This document shows positions 23,212 through 29,568 of a stretch of 29,568 nt of DNA, in pieces. Under the pieces are notes generated by a model. It made no database searches and was not told where the DNA came from. It saw only the letters and a program-made list of their open reading frames with translations. Numbering within the stretch: position 1 is the first letter of the stretch; every line of letters starts with the position of its first letter. The translations under genes and the position numbers were made by a program. The DNA is from CAZYXO01 sp964651315 (lineage in GTDB: Bacteria; Bacillota_I; Bacilli_A; RF39; UBA660), in NCBI GenBank assembly GCA_964651315.1, contig CAZYXO010000003.1, forward strand, positions 1 to 29,568, read 5' to 3'.

Positions 23212-24856
23212 TTTCTAACAATCCTCCTCCAATAAATTCTCTTAATACTGAATCTTTATTTACATATTCACTTGGTATTGTATAAAACAATTGTAAATAA
23301 CTTATCAACCTTCTTGCTTCTTCATAATATGGTGAATCCACTTTTACAGAATAAAGTAGTGGAATAATATATACTTTTAAAACACCTATTTCATAAGCAA
23401 GTCCACTATTTATAATTATATCTGCATGATGAATGTATGGAAATATATTTTTTTCTTCGCCATCTCTAACTTTTTGCCATGCTTTTATAGTTGATTCTAT
23501 ATTATGATTTCTAGTTCGATTATCTCTAACTATTCTTCTTATTAATCTTAAATCAATTGTTGAAATATAATTATCTCGATCTATTGCTAAAGGTACGAAT
23601 GGACTTAAATATATTTTATATTTTTGTTCACTAGGAATATCGGGTAATGCTTCATCATTAATTGCATGTAACCCTTCAACTAATATAATACTTTTTTCTT
23701 TCATTTGAATTTTTTTATTAGTCATTTCACTTTTACCTGTTAAAAAATTATATCTTGGCAATTGTATTTCTTTACCTGCTAATAAATTTATAATATCACT
23801 TTCAAATTTTTCAATATTAAGTGCTCTTATTGATTCAAAATCTGGTTCGCCATCGCTTGCAAGTGGTGTTTTATCACGGTCTAAAAAATAATCATCGATT
23901 GATATAGATATTGGATCTAATCCAAAAGAGGTAAAATATGATGATGTTCTTCTAGTCGTTGTTGTTTTTCCACTACTAGAAGGTCCACTTATTAAAACTA
24001 TTTTCTTATTTGGATCACTTGCTATTTTTCGACAAACTTCATAAACTGAAATATTATATACTAGTTCATTTGATAAAATAAAAGCTTTTATCTTTGATTC
24101 ACTAACTAAATTATTTATATCAGTTAAATAGTTAATATTCATTCTAGTTAACCATTCTTTAGATTTTTCAAATGAATCTATAATTGCATCAAAATGTTCA
24201 TAAGCCGGTACTTCTCCATCAGTTCTTACACTTGGAAACAATAATATTATTTTATTCTTTCCTAAATCAACTAATTCAAATTTATCAACAGAACCTGTCG
24301 AATATGGTAAATCTACATAAAAATAATTAATCTTTTCTCTTAACTTGTAAATTGTAACTACTGCATTTGATAAATTATGAATATTATCTCTTTTTTCATA
24401 ACAACCAATATCTTCATATAATTTCATTGCATCTCTTTTAAATACACTAAACTTAGTAAATGGATAATCACCTTTTATAATTTCTTCCATTTTTGCTCTT
24501 ATTTGATTTACTTCATCTTTAAATAAATTTTTGCCTTTAATTTTTGCAAGTACTCCCTTTGGAACACTATGAACAAATGTAACATCTGTATTTTCAAAAA
24601 TTTCATTTACAGCAACTTCAAAAATAAATTTTAAAGCACATTGATACATTTTATAACCAACAACATCAGACAAATCAAAAAAATTTAAAGTTTCATCTTT
24701 TTCAATTTTTTTATTAAGTGATACATTTTTATTGTTTATTTTAACACCCAAAATTTTGTTTTGTAACTTAACATCTTTACTTATTTCATAATAAGTAGTT
24801 CCAACATTATACTCTTTTACTTCGCCATTATTAAGTGTCGCTTTAACTGTATTCAT
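23204..24856 (-). CDS. Nucleoside (uridine) kinase with ThrRS-like N-terminal half
   Basis: 550 residues. The first 60 form a TGS-like ubiquitin-fold domain (VKATLNNGEVKEYNVG), and about 60-220 resemble the editing domain of threonyl-tRNA synthetase (FIFEVAVNEIFEN, SVPKGVLAKIKGKNL). The C-terminal half is a P-loop uridine kinase/phosphoribulokinase-like domain: GPSSSGKTTT (about 290), SIDDYFLDRD, DFESIRALN, VEGLHAIN and RRIVRDNRTR. Such fusions are common in Firmicutes and Thermotogae. It should phosphorylate a nucleoside (uridine or cytidine), but the specificity is not proven. It is the first gene of the operon with gap and pgk. Confidence 0.9.
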   Translation of the reverse strand: MNTVKATLNNGEVKEYNVGTTYYEISKDVKLQNKILGVKINNKNVSLNKKIEKDETLNFFDLSDVVGYKMYQCALKFIFEVAVNEIFENTDVTFVHSVPKGVLAKIKGKNLFKDEVNQIRAKMEEIIKGDYPFTKFSVFKRDAMKLYEDIGCYEKRDNIHNLSNAVVTIYKLREKINYFYVDLPYSTGSVDKFELVDLGKNKIILLFPSVRTDGEVPAYEHFDAIIDSFEKSKEWLTRMNINYLTDINNLVSESKIKAFILSNELVYNISVYEVCRKIASDPNKKIVLISGPSSSGKTTTTRRTSSYFTSFGLDPISISIDDYFLDRDKTPLASDGEPDFESIRALNIEKFESDIINLLAGKEIQLPRYNFLTGKSEMTNKKIQMKEKSIILVEGLHAINDEALPDIPSEQKYKIYLSPFVPLAIDRDNYISTIDLRLIRRIVRDNRTRNHNIESTIKAWQKVRDGEEKNIFPYIHHADIIINSGLAYEIGVLKVYIIPLLYSVKVDSPYYEEARRLISYLQLFYTIPSEYVNKDSVLREFIGGGLLESD

Positions 24857-24910
24857 TTTATCCCTCTTTTATTCTACTTAATTTTATCATATTTTTTTAC
24901 TTTAGAGAAT

Positions 24911-24926
24911 AAAAATCGCGATTTTT
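24911..24926. promoter_or_regulatory. Perfect 16-bp palindrome in the clpP/kinase divergent region
   Basis: AAAAATCGCGATTTTT reads the same on both strands and contains a CGCG centre, rare in this AT-rich DNA. It sits 29 bases before the clpP ATG, next to TATATT-like -10 sequences (24928-24940), so it could be an operator for clpP or for the divergent operon. It does not match the CtsR heptad repeat. Confidence 0.5.
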
Positions 24927-24954
24927 TTATATTATATATATAGGAGAGAAAAAA

Positions 24955-25521
24955 ATGATTATACCAACTGTTTTAGAAAGAAGTAGTAGTAGAGAATTTG
25001 CTTATGATTTATATTCGCGTTTATTAAAAGATCGAATTATTTTTTTAAGTAATGAAATTGATGATAATTTAGCAAGTATTGTTGTTAGTGAACTTTTATA
25101 TTTAGATAGTATTAGCCATGAAGATATTTATTTATATATTAATTCACCTGGTGGTTCTATTACAAGTGGAATGGCTATATATGATACAATGAATTATATA
25201 AAAAGTGATGTTAAAACTATTGGAATTGGCATGTGTGCATCCATGGCTGCTTTTTTACTTGCAAGTGGAACTAAAGGCAAAAGGTGTGCTCTTAAAAACA
25301 CAGAAATTATGATACATCAACCTCTTGGTGGTGCTAAAGGTCAAGCAAGTGATATCAAAATTGCTGCTGAAAGAATTATTAAGATGCGAAAAAAGTTAAA
25401 TCAAATACTTGCTGATTTAACTGGTAAAAGCATTAATATAATTAATAGAGATACGGAAAGAGATAATTATTTATCTAGTGAAGATTCTCTAAAATATGGA
25501 TTAATTGACGAAATAATATAA
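24955..25521 (+). CDS. clpP: ATP-dependent Clp protease proteolytic subunit
   Basis: Serine peptidase forming the tetradecameric barrel that degrades proteins delivered by ClpX/ClpC. 188 residues with the catalytic triad S96 (GMCASMAAF), H121 (MIHQPLGG) and D170 (DTERDNYL), plus YINSPGGSITSGMAIYDTM. The N-terminus MIIPTVLE is the mature-like short form. AGGAGAG precedes the ATG. Transcribed alone; its stop codon directly abuts the stop of convergent whiA with no terminator between, so the two transcripts probably overlap at their 3' ends. Confidence 0.97.
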   Translation: MIIPTVLERSSSREFAYDLYSRLLKDRIIFLSNEIDDNLASIVVSELLYLDSISHEDIYLYINSPGGSITSGMAIYDTMNYIKSDVKTIGIGMCASMAAFLLASGTKGKRCALKNTEIMIHQPLGGAKGQASDIKIAAERIIKMRKKLNQILADLTGKSINIINRDTERDNYLSSEDSLKYGLIDEII

Positions 25522-26406
25522 TTACTTTTTATGTCGTTCAATTAATTTTTTTATTTTTATAAAATTATGATTTATTCCTGATTTACCTACTTTATAATCA
25601 GTTTCTAAAGATATAATACTTGCTAAATCACTATAAGAACTATCTGGATACATACTCCGATATTTCAAAACTATTTTAGCATTATCATCAAGTAAATCAA
25701 TTAAATCATTTTCTTCTAAATACTTTATTGCTTCTATTTGATCTAATCCCGTCTTTGTTGTTTTTTCTTGATTGCTTATTTCACAATTATTAAGACGATT
25801 AACCATATTCTTATGATCTCGATATATTCTTATATCTTCAAAATAAAATAATGAAGTTGTTGCTTTAAACATTTTTAATAAATCACTTATATTATCAACA
25901 TTTTTAACATATAAAACATATTTACCTTTTCTAACAACTATTTTTGCAATAATATCAAAATGAATTAATAACTTATTTAAATATTTAGCATCTTTTTCTG
26001 TTTTGAAAACAAATTCTAAATGATATCCATTAGTACTAGGATCAGTTATAGTTCCTACTCCTAAAAAAGCACCTTCAATATATGCAATAATTTCTTCATC
26101 ATCATTAAAATCCAATTTGTCTTTCAAATCTTCTTTTATTTCGATATTATTTAAGAATTCTAATATGTAAACTTGCTTCTTTTTAAATCTTTTTTCAATT
26201 CTAATTATTACTTTAGGGTTTATTTTATAAATTTCTTTAATACTTTTATATAATCTTCTAGCAATAGATGCATTTTCCGTAGTAATCATTATTTTTTTAT
26301 CAATTTTAGCACTATATCTTAAATATGATATTAATTCTATTTTTTTCTCAATTATATTATATTCTTTTTTAGTTATTTCTTCTTTTAATTTCATTGTAAA
26401 AGTCAT
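25522..26406 (-). CDS. whiA: DNA-binding protein WhiA
   Basis: 294 residues. The N-terminal LAGLIDADG-homing-endonuclease-like fold lacks nuclease residues (IAYIEGAFLGVGTITDP, YHLEFVFKTEKDA). The C-terminal helix-turn-helix includes NRLNNCEISNQEKT, QIEAIKYL and SYSDLASIISL and ends KSGINHNFIKIKKLIE. In Firmicutes it influences chromosome segregation and cell division; in Streptomyces the orthologue controls sporulation septation. The ATG at 26406 follows GGTGAT and overlaps the upstream stop by four bases (ATGA), so it is coupled to the beta-lactamase-like gene. Confidence 0.95.
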   Translation of the reverse strand: MTFTMKLKEEITKKEYNIIEKKIELISYLRYSAKIDKKIMITTENASIARRLYKSIKEIYKINPKVIIRIEKRFKKKQVYILEFLNNIEIKEDLKDKLDFNDDEEIIAYIEGAFLGVGTITDPSTNGYHLEFVFKTEKDAKYLNKLLIHFDIIAKIVVRKGKYVLYVKNVDNISDLLKMFKATTSLFYFEDIRIYRDHKNMVNRLNNCEISNQEKTTKTGLDQIEAIKYLEENDLIDLLDDNAKIVLKYRSMYPDSSYSDLASIISLETDYKVGKSGINHNFIKIKKLIERHKK

Positions 26407-27404
26407 AATTCATCACCATATATCAAAGTATGACATGCTTCTTTAGTAAGTTCAATATACTTATTATCAAGTTCATTAATAAATTTTGCTATATTACTAA
26501 ATAATTCTTTTCTGATATTACTATTACTAATGGTTAATACTGATAAAGCATAAGGAATTTCTTCATAAACTATGCCAATATCATGATAATAATTACTATA
26601 TAAACCATATTTATGTGCAACATTTATTGGCATTTTATAGTTTATAAGATTACTATAGTCATTTAACATTGCTTCTTTTATAAATGAAGTTTTCTCTTTA
26701 TTTTTATTTAATAAATCATATAGTTTTTTTAAATAAATATTCGTATCATATACTGTTTGATCACCAAAATAATCACTTCTTGTTAAAATTGTTTTAGCAC
26801 CTAAAGACTGTCCATATTCTTTTAATTTAGTTTTATTGATATAATCCGCTAACATAAAGTGTGCTGAATTATCTGATACTTCTAATACATAAGTTATTAA
26901 ATCTTTTAAAGATACTTCTTCTCCGATAGTTCTTTTATCCATTCTAACACTTGAACCTTTAATATAATTCTTAGTATATTTTTTAGTTAAACTCAAATCA
27001 ATTTCATTATCAATTAAATATAAAACATCAACAAGTTTTATTAAACTCGCTCCATAATATACTTTATTTTCTTGATAAGCATAACTATATCCATATTCTA
27101 AATTTTCATATTTAACAGCAACATTGTATTTTTTTAAATATTCGCTAATATTTGTTTTTAAGTCAATAATTGCTTCGTCTTTATCAATTTCTTCATTATA
27201 TTCTAAAATACATTTATTATATTTTTCTTTCTTTTCTTGCTCAATTTTCTTTTGTAATTCTCTTTCTGTTTTCATTTTTTGTTCTTCTTTATAAGTATTT
27301 ATTATAAGTGGACTTCCAACGAATACAAAAAGTATTAGAACCAGCCCAATAATTATTTTAAATATATTTTTAAATTTTTTCTTAACTCTTAACTTCTTTT
27401 TCAT
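26403..27404 (-). CDS. Membrane-anchored class A beta-lactamase-like serine hydrolase
   Basis: 333 residues: basic N-terminus, one membrane segment (about 15-33), a charged coiled coil (about 40-65), then a beta-lactamase/DD-peptidase-like domain outside the cell. SxxK is seen in YYGASLIKLVDVLYL, the SDN motif in LEVSDNSAHFML, and HKYG replaces the usual KTG triad, with an alternative fit not found. Overall this is the PF13354-type group, whose members may act on peptidoglycan rather than on antibiotics. No clear ribosome binding site precedes the ATG. It ends in TGA overlapping the whiA start. Confidence 0.85.
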   Translation of the reverse strand: MKKKLRVKKKFKNIFKIIIGLVLILFVFVGSPLIINTYKEEQKMKTERELQKKIEQEKKEKYNKCILEYNEEIDKDEAIIDLKTNISEYLKKYNVAVKYENLEYGYSYAYQENKVYYGASLIKLVDVLYLIDNEIDLSLTKKYTKNYIKGSSVRMDKRTIGEEVSLKDLITYVLEVSDNSAHFMLADYINKTKLKEYGQSLGAKTILTRSDYFGDQTVYDTNIYLKKLYDLLNKNKEKTSFIKEAMLNDYSNLINYKMPINVAHKYGLYSNYYHDIGIVYEEIPYALSVLTISNSNIRKELFSNIAKFINELDNKYIELTKEACHTLIYGDEL

Positions 27405-27488
27405 AACAACTATATTTTAACACTGAATTTATTCTTTTACTAGTTATATATTTAGTGTATAATTATATTTGAAAGTGAGATTAAACTT

Positions 27489-28007
27489 ATGAATGATAAT
27501 AAAGATTTAAAAAAAGCGAAAAAAGAAATTGTAAAAATGCTTTTAAACAATAATATGAATATTGATAACGAAGAAGAATTAATGGAAATTTTATTTGATA
27601 ACAATATTGCTGTTGATGTAGAAAAACTTGATGAAACGACTCAAACTGTTGGTGATAAAGCTGCTGATGGTTTTACTAAATTTGCTGGTTCATGGTTTTT
27701 TATAATTAGTTTTGTAATTTTCTTAGTATTATGGATGATTCTTAATATTACGGCCTTTAAAAATGTCGATCCTTATCCATTTATATTACTTAATTTAATT
27801 TTATCTTGTGTTGCAGCATTACAAGCACCAGTTATTATGATGAGTCAGAATAGACAAGCTAAAAAAGATAGTTTAAGAAGTCATAATGATTATAAAACAG
27901 ATTTAAAGAGTGAACTTATTTTAGAACAATTACATCATCAAATGTCTGATATTGCTAAAACGCAAAAGAAAATACTAACTATACTTCAAAACGAAGATAA
28001 TGATTAA
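27489..28007 (+). CDS. DUF1003 membrane protein
   Basis: 172 residues: a helical N-terminus, then the DUF1003 core: VGDKAADGFTKFAGSWFF, a first membrane helix, NPYPFILLNLILS-type motif (here DPYPFILLNLILS), a second helix, and APVIMMSQNRQAKKD followed by a cytoplasmic helix. These are the family signatures. Function unknown; some relatives are annotated as cyclic-nucleotide-binding, which this sequence does not show. TATAAT at 27458-27463 is the probable -10. Transcribed alone with its own terminator; the ATG has only a weak GAAAGTGAG upstream. Confidence 0.9.
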   Translation: MNDNKDLKKAKKEIVKMLLNNNMNIDNEEELMEILFDNNIAVDVEKLDETTQTVGDKAADGFTKFAGSWFFIISFVIFLVLWMILNITAFKNVDPYPFILLNLILSCVAALQAPVIMMSQNRQAKKDSLRSHNDYKTDLKSELILEQLHHQMSDIAKTQKKILTILQNEDND

Positions 28008-28942
28008 TTAGTTCTCTAAAAAGAACTTTTTTATTGCTCAAATATATTATAAATAGTACTAATATTCTTTGATCACTACAATATTCCATGACAAATTCAT
28101 TATCTTTTTTCACTATTATTATTCCTACAGTATTATCATGATAATTTTTTTTAATATTTTTATCTGTATATCCCATATATTTCTTTATTTGACCAATATG
28201 TTCTGCTTTTAATTCAGTAACTTTAAGTTCTACTACTACATAACAGTTATATATTACATTAAATAGTAGCATATCAATATAATTATATCGATCTCCTATT
28301 TTTATTTTAAATTCATTATTAATATAAGCAAAACCATCATCTAATTCTAACAAAAAATCTTCTATATTTTCTAATATTAATTGTTTTAATACTTTCTCGG
28401 TAATTTCTTCATAATTATGATTATTCTTTATAATTATTGGATTTTTAATATAATCTTCAATTTTACTTTTTTTTTAGTTACTAATTTTTCTTTTGTTTTA
28501 CCATCAAGTCTTTCATATTCATTATTTTTAACTCTTTCTCTTAATTGTCGAACAGTAATATTGTAGTTTTTAACAATATCCATATAATATTCTATTTCAA
28601 TATTATCTTTTAACCATATTATTTCTATGTAGTGACTCTAACTTAATTTGGTGACATTGTTTGCCAAATCTCTTCTTTAAATCTTATATAGAATTGTCGC
28701 ATATTTCTTAAAATTCTTGGCGAATATCCTTTTCCTATATCATTAGATAATTTTTTTGAGTATTCAATAATCAAAGTATTTCCGTACTTTGCTCTTTCTT
28801 CTCCACCTTGTGCTTCAATGATTAATTTGCCAACATTATAATAAGTAATTAAATCATTTTTATTTTTAGAATAATCTTTTACTTTTTTATAAACTTCATT
28901 ATTTAATAATTCTTTCTTTATCTTATTGTAATAATTAAATGG
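27979..28942 (-). pseudogene. Dead DUF1016/YhcG-type PD-(D/E)XK nuclease gene
   Basis: Translation across three frames gives the whole DUF1016 layout. The N-terminal domain reads YYNVGKLIIEAQGGEERAKYG, YSPRILRNMRQFY and IWQTMSPN; after a frameshift (near 28646) LS-stop-SHYIEI, where TAG (28638-28640) replaces the invariant Trp codon; then YYMDIVKNYNITVRQL. A second frameshift in an A9 run (plus-strand T9, 28467-28475) leads to IEDFLLELDDGFAYIN, KIGDRYNYIDMLLF and VVVELKV, the nuclease core. No start codon is left at the 5' end. The 3' end runs 29 bases into the DUF1003 gene. DUF1016 nucleases often travel with restriction-modification systems; no partner is present. Confidence 0.85.
28010..28032 (+). 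terminator. Terminator of the DUF1003 gene
   Basis: AGTTCT/AGAACT 6-bp stem, 6-base loop, then six T, three bases past the stop codon. Confidence 0.7.
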
Positions 28943-29092
28943 TTATCAAATCACTTTGTAAAACAATTTTATCTCATTTTACACAGATTTTAATATTTCT
29001 ATTAAACTTTTAACAAATTCTATAAATTATAAAAAAAATATTACAAATTTAATTAATTTGCTAACAGAAATTATTTTTCACAACTTTTTTTA

Positions 29093-29126
29093 CAAAAAAA
29101 AGAAGCCAACATTATGTTGCCAACTT
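29093..29126 (-). terminator. Probable tuf terminator
   Basis: On the minus strand an imperfect stem (CAAC/GTTG with outer AAG/CTT) is followed by CTTTTTTTT-like sequence, 18 bases past the tuf stop. The 150 bases beyond, up to 28943, are AT-rich with nothing recognised. Confidence 0.6.
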
Positions 29127-29143
29127 TTATTTAGTTTTAATTA

Positions 29144-29568
29144 CTATTTGATTATTTCAGTTACTGATCCAGCACCAACAGTTCTTCCGCCTTCACGAAT
29201 AGAGAACTTAGTTCCGTTTTCAAGTGCAACTGGAGCGATTAATTCCACAGTCATTGTGATATTGTCGCCAGGCATAACCATTTCAACTCCTTCTGGAAGT
29301 TCGATAACACCTGTTACGTCAGTTGTACGGAAATAGAATTGTGGTCTGTAATTTGAGAAGAATGGAGTATGTCTTCCACCTTCTTCTTTAGAAAGAACAT
29401 AAACACTAGCTTTAAACTTAGTATGTGGTGTAACACTTGCAGGTTTAGCTAATACTTGACCACGTTCAACATCTTCACGAGAAATACCACGAAGTAATAC
29501 TCCAGCGTTATCTCCAGCTTGTGCGTAATCAAGAGATTTTCTAAACATTTCAATTCCTGTTACAACAG
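29144..29568 (-). CDS. tuf: Elongation factor Tu, C-terminal part (partial)
   Basis: The frame runs from the window edge to a TAG at 29144; the visible 140 residues are domains II-III of EF-Tu: VVTGIEMFRKSLDYAQAGD, GVLLRGISREDVERGQVLAKP, KFKASVYVLSKEEGGRHTPF, YRPQFYFRTTDVTG, VMPGDNITMTVELI and the C-terminal REGGRTVGAGSVTEI. The G domain lies outside the window. Base composition and codon choice are less AT-rich than the neighbours, as expected for a very highly expressed gene. No sign of truncation inside the window. Confidence 0.98.
   Translation of the reverse strand, partial: VVTGIEMFRKSLDYAQAGDNAGVLLRGISREDVERGQVLAKPASVTPHTKFKASVYVLSKEEGGRHTPFFSNYRPQFYFRTTDVTGVIELPEGVEMVMPGDNITMTVELIAPVALENGTKFSIREGGRTVGAGSVTEIIK

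Noticed and set aside
24027..24036. Perfect Spo0A-box sequence TTTCGACAAA
   Set aside because: It is single and lies inside the nucleoside-kinase coding region, far from any promoter; likely chance.
26403..27404. Antibiotic-resistance beta-lactamase
   Set aside because: It keeps SxxK and SDN, but lacks a normal KTG and a secreted form; a cell-wall role is as likely, so no resistance claim is made.

Overview
The window is very AT-rich bacterial DNA with short intergenic gaps and strong AGGAGG-type ribosome binding sites. Almost all stops are TAA or TAG. TGA ends three genes (the Y-family polymerase, the TPR glycosyltransferase and the beta-lactamase-like protein), so I read it with the standard bacterial code. 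The gene set (Spo0A, a Cse60-like sporulation peptide, WhiA, ClpP, NfeD/SPFH pair, TrmB, a nucleoside kinase with a threonyl-tRNA-synthetase-like N-terminus) points to an uncultured gut-type Firmicute close to the Bacilli/Mycoplasmatota border. It keeps at least part of a sporulation programme. The exact lineage is inference.

Layout. 1-2580: two paralogous membrane-anchored surface proteins on the minus strand (the first cut by the window edge). Both have promoters preceded by the same operator-like motif, and one promoter has an 8-base G tract in its spacer. 2587-3950: SPFH/NfeD membrane pair. 3984-4581: decayed type III toxin-antitoxin locus (ToxN/AbiQ-like toxin remnant, terminator, 34-nt RNA repeat remnant, promoter). 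4615-6952: a hypothetical gene, then a LexA-type SOS operon (Y-family polymerase plus YolD-like). 6955-8903: small genes, trmB, and a 58-codon Cse60-like gene. 8996-11445: GH31 glycosidase. 11478-13890: a large unknown protein and a frameshifted GGDEF gene. 13984-16128: a 2-kb three-gene cassette bounded by imperfect 78/79-bp direct repeats of the 5' end of the following radical-SAM gene. 16089-17941: YhcC-type radical SAM gene and a convergent SDR oxidoreductase. 18087-20079: BclA-like collagen protein and TPR glycosyltransferase. 20090-24856: spo0A, then pgk, gap and nucleoside kinase. 24911-28032: clpP, whiA, beta-lactamase-like gene and DUF1003 gene. 27979-28942: dead DUF1016/YhcG nuclease gene. 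29144-29568: 3' part of tuf.

The most striking regulatory feature lies between pgk and spo0A. Six units with an exact 10-bp period resemble Spo0A boxes, two of them perfect TTGTCGAA cores, and one also forms an arm of the pgk terminator. Together with the Cse60-like gene and the collagen/glycosyltransferase pair (the arrangement known for bclA3-sgtA in Clostridioides difficile), this suggests a sporulating cell with a glycosylated spore or cell surface. No tRNA, rRNA, CRISPR array or insertion sequence was seen. Three single-base frameshifts sit in homopolymer runs and could be assembly errors. The toxin and DUF1016 remnants carry several kinds of lesion and look truly dead.
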